DNA of 64,000 bases from Natrinema salsiterrestre (GTDB lineage Archaea; Halobacteriota; Halobacteria; Halobacteriales; Natrialbaceae). Below, one piece after another: positions 26,210 to 34,749 of the stretch. The stretch covers positions 372,001-436,000 of the forward strand of contig NZ_JAMQOT010000002.1 in NCBI RefSeq assembly GCF_029502005.1, given 5' to 3'. The notes beneath the pieces were generated by a model. That model ran no database searches, had not been told where the DNA came from, and saw nothing but the letters and a program-made list of their open reading frames with translations. The translations under genes were made by a program, and so were the position numbers. Position 1 is the first letter of the stretch; each line of letters opens with the position of its first letter.

Positions 26210-26653
26210 TCAGCGGCGCAACAACCCGATCTCTCGATGGCGATTGTAGAGGTACGTTACGCAAACCGTCACCGTCGACAGGAGAAACGTGAAGACCGCG
26301 GCCGCGATCGCGATACCGAAGCCGGCCACCAGCCCGGCGAGAACGCCGAGAGCCAGCGGCGCTGCGATCGCCGCACCGACGTAGACCTGCCTGTCGGGAC
26401 GCCAGGTGTCGCTCTCGGTCGCGACGAACTCGACGTCGCGCCAGATGGCGGGAAGCACGAGCGCGCCTGCGGCGGCGACGAGAATCAAGAGACCGATGCT
26501 CCCCATACTCGAGGCGAGAACCGAGCCGCCCCGGGTGAGGCGAGCGAGCGAAACGATCCCGAACAGGCTCAAGACGGGATAGCCGATCAGAACGTACCAG
26601 TACCACGGCGCTCGATCAGTCGAGTCGGCGGCTGTGAGTGAACCACGTGCCAT
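26210..26653 (-). CDS. Four-TM membrane protein, unknown function
   Basis: A 147-residue protein with hydrophobic segments at about 20-38, 50-75, 90-115 and 118-138. The ATG at 26653 is preferred to a longer frame from 26716, because the region 27 bp upstream of 26653 has a TATA-like CTTATC on the minus strand. The C-terminus is basic (YNRHREIGLLRR). No recognised family. Divergent from the gene at 26784. Confidence 0.7.
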   Translation of the reverse strand: MARGSLTAADSTDRAPWYWYVLIGYPVLSLFGIVSLARLTRGGSVLASSMGSIGLLILVAAAGALVLPAIWRDVEFVATESDTWRPDRQVYVGAAIAAPLALGVLAGLVAGFGIAIAAAVFTFLLSTVTVCVTYLYNRHREIGLLRR

Positions 26654-26688
26654 GACGCATCCGCCGTATGAACCGACTACTGATAAGC

Positions 26689-26739
26689 TATCTAGATACG
26701 TAAGAAAGTTCCACAAAATAATCTAGACATACGTCTAGA
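26689..26739. promoter_or_regulatory. CTAG palindromes in divergent promoter
   Basis: A 10-bp palindrome TATCTAGATA (26689-26698) and an inverted repeat TCTAGAC-ATAC-GTCTAGA (26722-26739) lie between the divergent starts at 26653 and 26784. They share ATCTAGA..ATACGT. CTAG is rare in such genomes. The arrangement fits an operator for one or both genes. Confidence 0.45.
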
Positions 26740-26755
26740 GCCTCCGACGAGTCTG

Positions 26756-26763
26756 TTTCTTTA
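26756..26763 (+). promoter_or_regulatory. TATA box for the zinc-ribbon gene
   Basis: TTTCTTTA(TTC) is centred about 25 nt before the ATG at 26784, as in leaderless haloarchaeal promoters, and supports that start over the internal ATG at 26862. Confidence 0.5.
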
Positions 26764-26783
26764 TTCTAAATAGCCTCAGTATT

Positions 26784-27428
26784 ATGTCACCTTATCCCGC
26801 TGGCACTGCTAGCCGGGATGCACGGTCGGACCGACCTGACGGTTCGATCGCACATACACACATGATCGGTAAACATGCCTTCTGTCCGACCAGCGGTGCA
26901 TCTCTCTCGCGAGAGGTCCACTACGACGAACGCGGCCGTCCGGAGCGCGTTCCACAGTCAGACGACCTCTCGCCGAACGCGGCCCTCGAGGAGCCACTGA
27001 CGACGGGGAAGCGTCGGTCCTCGAGGCGCGCGCTCGCGACGTACTTCCGGCGGTGTCATCGGCGACACGGTGACGCGAACGACGACCTCTACTGTCGCGC
27101 CGCGCTCGTACTCCGCCAGCTCAAACGAGTGGCGACGGGCGATCAGGAGCGCGACGATATCCTCTGGTACGCGCTGGGCGACCGACTCGCCCGCGACGGG
27201 TTCGACGTCGACTGGATGAGCGTCCACGCCGAGCCGCGGTGTCCGGACTGTGGCGGACGCCTGACCTACGGCGACGGGCCGAACGGCCCGATCGCCCGCT
27301 GTGGCGGATCGTGTAGCGGCACCCGTGACGATCGGCTCGTCACGATCCGGGAAACCGTCTGCACGCTGCTCGCCCGAGCGTTCCCCGACGAACCCACCCC
27401 CGATACCGATGCACTCGCGCTACTGTGA
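26784..27428 (+). CDS. Zinc-ribbon protein of unknown function
   Basis: A 214-residue hydrophilic protein. A C-terminal zinc ribbon is visible (RCPDCGGRL ... ARCGGSC, about 152-178), and a lone cysteine near the N-terminus (HAFCPTSG) could pair with it. The middle is basic and helical (KRRSSRRALATYFRRCHRRHG). The family is not recognised. Its stop overlaps a GTG of the DUF389 frame (27425), so the following genes may be co-expressed. Confidence 0.7.
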   Translation: MSPYPAGTASRDARSDRPDGSIAHTHMIGKHAFCPTSGASLSREVHYDERGRPERVPQSDDLSPNAALEEPLTTGKRRSSRRALATYFRRCHRRHGDANDDLYCRAALVLRQLKRVATGDQERDDILWYALGDRLARDGFDVDWMSVHAEPRCPDCGGRLTYGDGPNGPIARCGGSCSGTRDDRLVTIRETVCTLLARAFPDEPTPDTDALALL

Positions 27429-27478
27429 CCGACAGCGACGGCTATCGCCGGTCGGACTCTCCCACGGAAACGTCGAAT

Positions 27479-28489
27479 ATGCGCCTCTTGACGGTGCTTG
27501 CCCCCACACAGTCGAACGCCGACGAGGTGACGGCCGTCCTCGAGCGCCACAACCTCGAGTACAGTCTCACCGACCACACCAACAGCGAGAAACGGACGAT
27601 CACGGTTCCGGCACCCGAACACGCGATCGAACCGCTCGAGGACGACCTCGCATCGATCGGCGACGTCACCATCATCGTCGAAGAACCGATGGCGATCATC
27701 GGGAGCGACTGGGACGAATCCTCGACCGACGGCCGCCGCGAGTGGCTCTCCTTCGAACGAATCTCCCGGAGCGAGCTGCGCTCGAAAGCCCAGTCACAGC
27801 TGCCTTCACTGGTCATCTTCGCCGCGATGACCGCGATCAGCGGGGTCGTCGCCACGACCGGCGTCCTCCTCGATTCGCTCGCGGTCCTCGTCGGCGCGAT
27901 GGTGATCGCCCCCCTGCTCGGCCCGGCGATGGCCTCGAGCGTCGCGACCGTCCTCGACGAGCGTCAGCTGTTCGTTCGCGGCGTCAAGCTTCAGCTCGTC
28001 GGGATCGGCGTTGCGATGTCGAGCGCCCTCGCGTTCGCGCTCTTCGCACGGACGTCGCGGGTCATCACGACCGCGGTCGATCTCGAGGCGAGTCTCGGAC
28101 TCGGCAGCCACGGGCTGCCGCCGTCCCTGCTCGTGACCGTCGCCGTCTGTTCGGGCATCGCCGGCGGCCTCGGGATGGCGACGACCGGGATCACGGACCT
28201 CATCGGCGTGATGATCGCGGCGGCGATCATGCCCCCGATCGGCGTCATCGGCGTCGGCATCGCCTGGAACGCCCCCGAGGCCGTTATCGGCTCGTTCGTC
28301 GTCGTCGCGGTCAACGTCATCGCGATCAACGTCGGCGCGATCGCGACGCTGTGGACCGTCGGCTTTCATCCGACCGATCGCTCCCGGATCAGGACCACCA
28401 GAGGCGCGATCCTCAGACGGATCCTCCTCCTGACCGGGTTATTGCTGGTCGCAACGCGTCTCCTCGAGATCGTCTCCGACGGTCTCTGA
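27479..28489 (+). CDS. DUF389/TIGR00341 membrane protein
   Basis: A 336-residue protein. The N-terminal ~110 residues form the soluble alpha-beta domain typical of this family (MRLLTVLAPTQSNADEVTAVLERH). The membrane part has the DUF389 hallmark SLAVLVGAMVIAPLLGPAMASS and GLGMATTGITDLIGVMIAAAIMPPIG, with about six TMs. The function of the family is unknown; related proteins are widespread. The start may also be GTG 27425, which overlaps the previous gene; I prefer the ATG because family members begin M-R-L. The next gene starts 30 bp on. Confidence 0.88.
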   Translation: MRLLTVLAPTQSNADEVTAVLERHNLEYSLTDHTNSEKRTITVPAPEHAIEPLEDDLASIGDVTIIVEEPMAIIGSDWDESSTDGRREWLSFERISRSELRSKAQSQLPSLVIFAAMTAISGVVATTGVLLDSLAVLVGAMVIAPLLGPAMASSVATVLDERQLFVRGVKLQLVGIGVAMSSALAFALFARTSRVITTAVDLEASLGLGSHGLPPSLLVTVAVCSGIAGGLGMATTGITDLIGVMIAAAIMPPIGVIGVGIAWNAPEAVIGSFVVVAVNVIAINVGAIATLWTVGFHPTDRSRIRTTRGAILRRILLLTGLLLVATRLLEIVSDGL

Positions 28490-28519
28490 GTCACTCGCCG
28501 ACACCCCGCTCAGTATCCA

Positions 28520-29974
28520 ATGACTGACGATCCATCACCGACAGATTCCGAACGCGACGCCGATTCGCCCCTGCCCCCCGAGGCACGTACCACGGCCGAT
28601 TCCGGGACCAACACCGACGCGGGCCGCTCGAACGCCGGTGTGAGCACCGATACCGGCAGCGACGACACAGCCACTGACAGCGACGACACCGACGACTACG
28701 GCGAAGGCGAGGACCGCGATACCGGAGCCCGAAAGGAGGACGCCTCGTCGCTCGGGCTCTCTCTCGTCAGTTCCGCCCTCCGACTGCTGGTCACCGCACT
28801 GGTGGTCGGCGGCCGCCTCCTCTGGAGCGGCGTCCGGATCGCATCGAAGCACCTCACCGACGCCCGGTCGCGTCGCCGAGCACAGCGCTGGCTCTCGCTC
28901 GAGGGCGACCGCCGAGTGATCGTCGGCGGGTTCGTCGCCGGCGTCTTTGCCCTCGCGCTCCTCCTGGGCGTCAGCGACGTCATCGGCGTCCGCGAGAGCC
29001 GGTTCGTCACGACGATGTTCAGTACGATGATCGCGGGCCTGTTCTCCTTCATCCCGATCGTCGTCGCGGTCAACCAGTTGATCGTCTCGCGGCTGTTCGG
29101 AACCCCCGATCGACTCACCGACCGCATCGACGGCGTCCAGGCGTTCCGCACACGCGTCGAATCCCAGACCGAAGGCGACGGCATCAGTCCGACCGACCCC
29201 GCCCCGTTCCTCGCCCGGCTGGCCGGCACGCTCGGCAGCCGCGCTGACGAACTCGCCACCGAGACCGGGTGCGCGGATCGGACCACCGACGGCGGTAGCG
29301 AGCGCAGCCGCGTAGAGACTACCCGGTCCGACGGCACGCCGATCTCCGCCCTCGAGTCGGTCTGTCGCTTCGCCGAACGAACCCGTGAGCACACGGGCGC
29401 GCTCTCCTCGCGGCTCACCGGCGAGACGACGTCGGTGTTCGCCGTCGTGTCGCCGACCATCGACCACGACTACGCCGGGGCTGCGAACGAGGCGCGGCGA
29501 CTCGAGCGGCGGTTCGACGAGGAGCTGTCGGACCGAGCGGCGTCCCTGCTCTCGGAACTCCGCGAGCTGTTCGTCACCGCGGACGCGACGCGCCAGTACT
29601 TCACGACGATCTACCTCCAGCGGGAGCTCGCGCGGCTGTCGCGGCTGATCACCTACAGCGGCACCGGTGCGATCCTGCTCTCGACGCTGGTCATCATGAT
29701 CTACGCCAGCGGCTACCCCCCGGTCGCCTTCGAGGGGTGGCTGCTCGTGCTCGTGAGCGTCGCGCTCGCGATCGCGTTCAGCCCGCTCGCGGTCCTGTTC
29801 GCGTACGTCGTCCGCATCTCCGCGGTCCTCAAGCGGACCTCCGCACCGGGCGCGTTCACCCCGCCGGGCAAGTTCCACCAGTCGTACGATACTCGCAGCG
29901 CCGCCCGAGTATCGGACGGCGACCGGCAGAGCCGGACGACCGACGCGGACACCGCGATGCGTGACGACGAATGA
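28520..29974 (+). CDS. Membrane protein with acidic N-terminal tail and soluble central domain
   Basis: A 484-residue protein of unknown family. Residues 1-75 are Thr/Asp/Ser-rich and disordered. TM segments lie at about 135-155 (VGGFVAGVFALALLLGV), 165-190, and a pair at about 380-435. Between TM pairs is a ~180-residue soluble domain (FRTRVESQTEGDGISP ... LSELRELFVTADATRQYF) with helices. The gene holds a short low-complexity insert (GGTAGCGAGCGCAGCCGCG, near 29293). It overlaps the next gene, a propeller lipoprotein, by four bases (29971-29974). Confidence 0.72.
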   Translation: MTDDPSPTDSERDADSPLPPEARTTADSGTNTDAGRSNAGVSTDTGSDDTATDSDDTDDYGEGEDRDTGARKEDASSLGLSLVSSALRLLVTALVVGGRLLWSGVRIASKHLTDARSRRRAQRWLSLEGDRRVIVGGFVAGVFALALLLGVSDVIGVRESRFVTTMFSTMIAGLFSFIPIVVAVNQLIVSRLFGTPDRLTDRIDGVQAFRTRVESQTEGDGISPTDPAPFLARLAGTLGSRADELATETGCADRTTDGGSERSRVETTRSDGTPISALESVCRFAERTREHTGALSSRLTGETTSVFAVVSPTIDHDYAGAANEARRLERRFDEELSDRAASLLSELRELFVTADATRQYFTTIYLQRELARLSRLITYSGTGAILLSTLVIMIYASGYPPVAFEGWLLVLVSVALAIAFSPLAVLFAYVVRISAVLKRTSAPGAFTPPGKFHQSYDTRSAARVSDGDRQSRTTDADTAMRDDE

Positions 29975-30954
29975 CGAACTCCGACCCGCACACGTCCCGG
30001 CGCGCCCTCCTCGCAGCGGTCGGCACCGCGGCCGGGTCGCTGTCGCTCGCGGGCTGTATCGACGCCGACAGCGAGTGGGTTGCCGCCGACGTCCCCACCG
30101 ACGCGACGCTGTACGACGTCGTCCCGACCGCCCTCGGGACGTACGCCGTCGGCGAGAACGGAACCGTCCTCGCACGCGATGAGGCTCGCGGCGAGTGGAC
30201 CGTCGAGCTCGAGAACGGTCTCGGCGGTCGAGGCGATAGCCTGCGTTCAGCGACAGTCACGAGCAACGGGCGCGCGATGTGGGTCGCCGGCGACAGCGGT
30301 GCGCTCGGGCTCTACGACGTCCTCGCCGGCCGCACGATCGACGTCTCGGCCCCGAAGGGGAAGACGACTTCCTGGACGGCGATCGCCGCCGCCGGGCTGG
30401 CCGGCGACGAACGACTCACGGCCATCAACAGCTCCGGCGAACTCCTGCGCGGTCGCCGCGACGGCCCGACCATCGAGTGGAGCGAGGTGATCGAACCGGG
30501 TTCAGGCTCGAGCGTGACGGACATCGACCTCACGCCGCTGGGCTACGGCTACGTCGTCGACACCGACAGCGGCGTCTTCGAGTCCCGAGACGCCGGCGTC
30601 TCGTGGAGCCGCATCGGGATCGAGGGCGCGGGCGTCGATTTCGCGGCGGTCGCGGCGACCGACCACGGCCACGTCTCGGTCGCGGGCGGTAACGGCGTCG
30701 TTTACACCTACGACGGCCTCGAGTGGTCGCGGACGACGCTGGGCGAGCAACCGATCGCGGCGCTCGCGCGGGACCGCGACACCGCGATGGCAGTCTCCTC
30801 GACCGGCGTGCTCTCCGAGCGCCGCTACGGCGAGTGGACGACGCTCGTCGACCTCCGGCCGGGTAACGAACTGCTCGCGGTCGCACTCGGGACCGCCCGA
30901 TCGCCACAGCTCGTCGTCGGCCAGTCGGGGACGATAGTCGAGCGGCGGTACTGA
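29971..30954 (+). CDS. Tat-exported beta-propeller lipoprotein
   Basis: A 327-residue lipoprotein. Tat signal SRRALLA and lipobox LAGC (Cys at about 28) place it outside the membrane. Seven repeats of the G-x-x-G-x-(V/L) type follow: GENGTVLARD, GDSGALGLYD, SSGELLRG, DSGVFESRD, GNGVVYTYD, STGVLSERR and GQSGTIVERRY, a seven-bladed propeller like the Ycf48/BNR group. It is a paralogue of the cytoplasmic propeller at 17724-18965. Translational overlap with the membrane protein at 28520 suggests a shared complex. Confidence 0.87.
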   Translation: MTNSDPHTSRRALLAAVGTAAGSLSLAGCIDADSEWVAADVPTDATLYDVVPTALGTYAVGENGTVLARDEARGEWTVELENGLGGRGDSLRSATVTSNGRAMWVAGDSGALGLYDVLAGRTIDVSAPKGKTTSWTAIAAAGLAGDERLTAINSSGELLRGRRDGPTIEWSEVIEPGSGSSVTDIDLTPLGYGYVVDTDSGVFESRDAGVSWSRIGIEGAGVDFAAVAATDHGHVSVAGGNGVVYTYDGLEWSRTTLGEQPIAALARDRDTAMAVSSTGVLSERRYGEWTTLVDLRPGNELLAVALGTARSPQLVVGQSGTIVERRY

Positions 30955-31092
30955 CGGTCGTTTTCGGTGATTTCGAACTCGTATAATCGGCTACTCGAGC
31001 GAGGATCCCGACCGGGTTGTGACTCGCGCTTCGCTGAAATCGGCCGTCACCGCTCTCCTCGACGACTGCGGGTTTTCATGTGGTCCCTCATG

Positions 31093-31101
31093 TGATTTAT
31101 G
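31093..31101 (+). promoter_or_regulatory. TATA box of the antitoxin gene
   Basis: TGATTTATG lies 25-32 nt before the ATG at 31126, the leaderless spacing, and argues for that start rather than the ATG at 31099, which falls inside the box. Confidence 0.5.
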
Positions 31102-31125
31102 TTCATCCGGGACGAACCCGTTCGT

Positions 31126-31365
31126 ATGACTCCGGAGATAGAAGAGACGACGGTCAGCTCACGCGGTGGAGTCACGGTCCCCTCCTCGGTTCGCGACCGA
31201 CTCGACATCGAAGAAGGCGACAAACTCCGCTGGCAGCTCGACGATACCGGTGAGCTACAGATCGAAGTCGTCCACCAGCGAGATGGCGTTTTCGACGACG
31301 CCGAGCCGATCGATATGGGAGAGACGAACGCCGTCGACGTCAAAACGGAGTTCGGAGAGGAATGA
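31126..31365 (+). CDS. AbrB/MazE-type antitoxin
   Basis: A 79-residue protein with the swapped-hairpin AbrB fold: TTVSSRGGVTVPSSVRDRLDIEEGDKLRW, followed by an acidic tail (DDAEPIDMGETNAVDVKTE) that likely plugs the toxin active site. It overlaps the PIN gene by ATGA (31362-31365). In type II systems the antitoxin binds the toxin and represses its own promoter. Confidence 0.88.
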   Translation: MTPEIEETTVSSRGGVTVPSSVRDRLDIEEGDKLRWQLDDTGELQIEVVHQRDGVFDDAEPIDMGETNAVDVKTEFGEE

Positions 31366-31784
31366 CGGCGGTCGTCGATACGAGTGTTCTGTTCGCCCAG
31401 CGGAGTGCTCACGACGAATATCACGAGCAGGCTCGAGAGATAATCGCAGGGGTCGATCACGGTCAGTTACCCGAGTTCCATATTACGGACCACGTCCTCG
31501 CTGAGACATTGAACCTGATTCAGAACAAGGCGGATCACCAGAAAGCGACACAGACGATGGCCCTACTTATCGAAGGCAGTCATTTCCACCTCCGACACAC
31601 GCCGAAAGCCGATTTCAACTCGACGCAGGCGCTCTTTCGCCGCCACTCTCATCTCTCGTTCGTCGACGCATCGATCGTCGCGTTCATGCAGCGAGAGGGG
31701 ATCGAGTATCTCTACTCGTTCGACGACGGTTTCGACACGATCGAGGGGATTACGCGGCTAAACACTGCCGTCGATCCGCGGTAA
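31362..31784 (+). CDS. PIN-domain ribonuclease toxin (VapC-like)
   Basis: A 140-residue PIN-domain protein. The first acidic residue is Asp6 (VVDTS). A middle acidic residue lies in HVLAETLNLI and the third motif is FVDASIV with a following FDDGFD. These form the metal site of PIN nucleases, which cleave RNA such as tRNA. It is the toxin partner of the AbrB-type antitoxin upstream. Confidence 0.88.
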   Translation: MTAVVDTSVLFAQRSAHDEYHEQAREIIAGVDHGQLPEFHITDHVLAETLNLIQNKADHQKATQTMALLIEGSHFHLRHTPKADFNSTQALFRRHSHLSFVDASIVAFMQREGIEYLYSFDDGFDTIEGITRLNTAVDPR

Positions 31785-31890
31785 CAGGCAGTCCGTCCTC
31801 TTTTCGGCCTATCGTTTCGCTCGAGACGAATCGCGATCCCTCGAGTCCGTCCCGTTACGTTTTACCCCCGTGGGGCCGAACCGGTCTCCA

Positions 31891-33387
31891 ATGACTGCCC
31901 AGACCGTCCAGCAGGGCGACCTCGTGACCGTCATCGGGCTCGAGGTCCACGTCCAGCTGGAGACCGACACGAAGATCTTCTGTGGCTGTTCGACCGAGCC
32001 GAGCGACGAGCCGAACGACAACGTCTGCCCCGTCTGTCTCGGGCTCCCGGGGGCCCTGCCGGTGCTCAACGAGGCCGCCGTCGAGGCCGCCGTCAAGATC
32101 GGGAAGGCGATCGACGCCGACATCCCCGAGGAGACCCGCTTCCACCGGAAGAACTACTACTACCCCGACCTGCCCAAGAACTTCCAGATCACCCAGTACG
32201 ACGAGCCGATCTGTCAAGCGGGCGAACTCGAGATCGCCGTCGAGGGGCAGCGCCGGACCGTCGCGATCGAGCGCGCCCACCTCGAGGAGGACCCGGGCAG
32301 CCTCCAGCACGTCGGCGGCGGTGGCGGCATCGATTCGGCGGAGTACACCCTCGTCGACTACGATCGCGCCGGCACCCCCCTGATGGAGATCGTCACCGCA
32401 CCGGACTTCCGCAGTCCGAGCGAAGTGCGGGCGTTCCTCGCCGAACTCGAGGAGGTCCTCGAGTACCTGGGCGTCTTCGACGCCGAACGCGACGGCAGCC
32501 TGCGGATCGACGCCAACCTCTCGATCATCCCCGAGGAAGACATCGACGGCGACGACACCGACGAGATCGGCGTCGAGGCGCTCGAGGCGGCGAATCGAAC
32601 TGAGGTCAAGAACATCTCGAGTCACAAGGGCGCGGAGAAGGCCCTGGCCTACGAGGAGACCCGCCAGAAGAACGCCATCCAGCGCGGGCGCGCGGTCGAA
32701 CAGGAGACCCGCCACTGGGACGAGAGTCGGGGCATCACGGTCTCGATGCGCTCGAAGGAGGAGGAGAAGGATTACCGGTACTTCGAGGAGGCCGACCTGC
32801 CGCCGCTGCGGGTCTCGGACTGGAAAGACGAGATCGCGATTCCCGAACTGCCCTCGGCCCGCCGCGAGCGGTTCCGGGCGGAGTACGGTCTCAGCGAGGA
32901 GGCCGCTTCGAAACTCACCTCGACGAAACAGGTCGCGGACTTCTACGAGGACGTCGCCGGCGAGTACGACCCCGACCTCGCGGCGACCTGGGTCGCGGAC
33001 AACCTGCTGGGCGAACTCAACTACCGGGACATCGAGATCACCGGGATCGAGGGGCGACTCGAAGAAATCAAGCGCCTCGTCGAACTCGTCGCCGACGACG
33101 AGATCACGGCGAAAAACGCCCGCGAGACGGTGCTGCGCTCGATGCTCGACGACGGCCGAACCCCCGATGAAGTCGTTGCAGAGGAGGGACTGGGCAAGAC
33201 CGGCGAGGACGAAGTCCAGCAGGCCGTCGTCGACGCGATCGACGAGAACCCCGACGCCGTCGACGACTACGAGAGCGGGGACGACGGCGCGATCAACTTC
33301 CTCGTGGGGCAGGTCATGCAAAAGACCGGCGGCAGCGCGGATCCGGGCGACGTGAACCAGCTGCTGCGGAGCGAACTCGAGGGGTGA
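31891..33387 (+). CDS. gatB: Asp/Glu-tRNA amidotransferase subunit B
   Basis: A 498-residue GatB, which with GatA/GatC or GatD-type partners converts mischarged Asp-tRNA(Asn) or Glu-tRNA(Gln) to the amide. The N-terminus has VIGLEVHVQL, then CGCSTEPS, PVCLGLPGALPVLN, the RKNYYYPDLPKNFQI motif, and the C-terminal YqeY-like domain ending in VGQVMQKTGGSADP. The ATG at 31891 fits the family; the frame extends to 31870. No other gat gene is in the window. Confidence 0.97.
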   Translation: MTAQTVQQGDLVTVIGLEVHVQLETDTKIFCGCSTEPSDEPNDNVCPVCLGLPGALPVLNEAAVEAAVKIGKAIDADIPEETRFHRKNYYYPDLPKNFQITQYDEPICQAGELEIAVEGQRRTVAIERAHLEEDPGSLQHVGGGGGIDSAEYTLVDYDRAGTPLMEIVTAPDFRSPSEVRAFLAELEEVLEYLGVFDAERDGSLRIDANLSIIPEEDIDGDDTDEIGVEALEAANRTEVKNISSHKGAEKALAYEETRQKNAIQRGRAVEQETRHWDESRGITVSMRSKEEEKDYRYFEEADLPPLRVSDWKDEIAIPELPSARRERFRAEYGLSEEAASKLTSTKQVADFYEDVAGEYDPDLAATWVADNLLGELNYRDIEITGIEGRLEEIKRLVELVADDEITAKNARETVLRSMLDDGRTPDEVVAEEGLGKTGEDEVQQAVVDAIDENPDAVDDYESGDDGAINFLVGQVMQKTGGSADPGDVNQLLRSELEG

Positions 33388-33519
33388 GGACGCTCGGGGT
33401 GCTCGATTTCGATCGTCCGCTCCGTCCGCTGGACGAGGCACATTATAAAGGTACCGGGAGCGTGGGAAATCTCGTCACACTCTCCCCGTGTATACGGAAC
33501 TGGGGGTACCCGTTTCGGT

Positions 33520-33993
33520 ATGGCCACAGAGACCGGCCGCGACGTTCGGACGAACTCACAGACGATTAATTGGAAAGCGGGAGCAGTCGGCGGCGTAGCC
33601 GGCGGTATCGTGATGGGCGCGCTGATGCTCGCGATGAACGATGCGGTGCTCGCGGTAGCGATCCCGTCACTGTACGGTCTCGCACCGCCGCCGAACCTGC
33701 CCGCGGGACTGGGCGTTCACGTGTTCCACGGGACGGTGTTGGGTATTATCTTCGCCGGAATTGCCGGCTCGCTGGATCTCGATTCGACGGGGAAGGTCGT
33801 CGGCCTCGGCTTCGCGTGGGGCGTCATCACGTGGATCGCGCTGGCCGGACTCGTGATGCCCGTTTGGCTCGGCGCGGTCGGCTCCCCCGCGTCGCCGCCG
33901 GTCCCCAACTTCGCGCCGCCGTCGCTGCTCTGGCACGTCGTGTACGGGCTCGTGCTCGGCGGCGTCTACGCGGCGATCGAGGACGCGATCTGA
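33520..33993 (+). CDS. Four-TM membrane protein
   Basis: A 157-residue membrane protein. Hydrophobic segments are about 20-45, 65-85, 95-115 and 135-155. The N-terminal glycine-rich segment GAVGGVAGGIVMGALMLAM and GLGFAWGVITW are distinctive. It resembles small haloarchaeal proteins sometimes named histidine-kinase-like or DUF6789, but I cannot confirm a family. A TATA-like TTATAAAGG sits 70-80 bp upstream of the start (33442-33450). Confidence 0.7.
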   Translation: MATETGRDVRTNSQTINWKAGAVGGVAGGIVMGALMLAMNDAVLAVAIPSLYGLAPPPNLPAGLGVHVFHGTVLGIIFAGIAGSLDLDSTGKVVGLGFAWGVITWIALAGLVMPVWLGAVGSPASPPVPNFAPPSLLWHVVYGLVLGGVYAAIEDAI

Positions 33994-34026
33994 GGCGGAC
34001 CGACCGGAGACTGGAAACGCGCGTTT

Positions 34027-34548
34027 CTACTCCTGGTAGATCTGCCACTGGGGATCCTGCGTGTCGCGTTCCACCATCGCCTCGGCTTTCTCTCGACTGA
34101 GCGACTGAATGAGCGACGTGGCTTCCTGCGCCCAGACCACGAACGCCGCCGCCAGGTTCCGTCTCACCGAAGCGGGACCGGTGGGGGAATAGACGTAGAC
34201 CTGTCCGCCCTCCCTGCGGAGTCGCCGCTCTTTGTCGACGACGCCGAGATCGGCGAGGTGGTTGAGATGACGGGAGACGACGCTTCTGTCGTAATCGATC
34301 CGGTCGGCCAGTTCCGCCACGGTCTGTTCGCCACCTTCCATGACGCAGAGACAGACGTCCAATTCGGTTTCGGACATTCCGAAGACGGTCCGCATCACGT
34401 CGTCGAGCGACGGCTGGCTAACGCCGACGGCGTCCCGAGTAGTCGACTCCATGGGACCGTCACAACAGATCATTTCGCCCTGCCCGAAGCCGAGGTTTCC
34501 GCAGGTGGTACACTCGAACAGTTCGATCGCCGGTGGAGGGTCTCCCAT
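34027..34548 (-). CDS. Winged-HTH regulator with N-terminal zinc ribbon
   Basis: A 173-residue protein. The N-terminus has a CxxC pair ECTTCGNLG followed by MICCDG, giving four cysteines. A winged HTH of the TrmB/ArsR kind follows (TVAELADRIDYDRSVVSRHLNHLADLGVVDKE). The C-terminal helix is charged. The ATG at 34548 is 26 bp downstream of a TATA-like sequence on the minus strand near 34574-34584. It is divergent from the metallo-beta-lactamase gene at 34750 and may sense metal or redox. Confidence 0.85.
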   Translation of the reverse strand: MGDPPPAIELFECTTCGNLGFGQGEMICCDGPMESTTRDAVGVSQPSLDDVMRTVFGMSETELDVCLCVMEGGEQTVAELADRIDYDRSVVSRHLNHLADLGVVDKERRLRREGGQVYVYSPTGPASVRRNLAAAFVVWAQEATSLIQSLSREKAEAMVERDTQDPQWQIYQE

Positions 34549-34718
34549 ATGCGAACGAGTCGCACTGCAGGCGCACATACGTATCGGTGACTCGTCGTCA
34601 CTCGAGCGGGTCGCGGAATTCGCCACCGTCGCAACCCCCCTCGTGCGCTCTCACGCGACGAGGCGGTCGACCGACGGCGTCCCTTTCTCTCCAGTCGTCC
34701 CGTTCCGATACCGCGCGA

Positions 34719-34728
34719 ATTATTAACG
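34719..34728 (+). promoter_or_regulatory. TATA box of the MBL-fold gene
   Basis: AATTATTAAC is centred 26-27 nt before the ATG at 34750 but only about 12 nt before the upstream in-frame ATG at 34735, so it selects the later start. Confidence 0.5.
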
Positions 34729-34749
34729 CGAAACATGTCGGTAGCCGAC

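Noticed and set aside
26032-26292. 86-residue plus-strand frame between the permease and the four-TM gene
   Set aside because: Covers a promoter region and the end of the neighbouring gene; composition is not protein-like.
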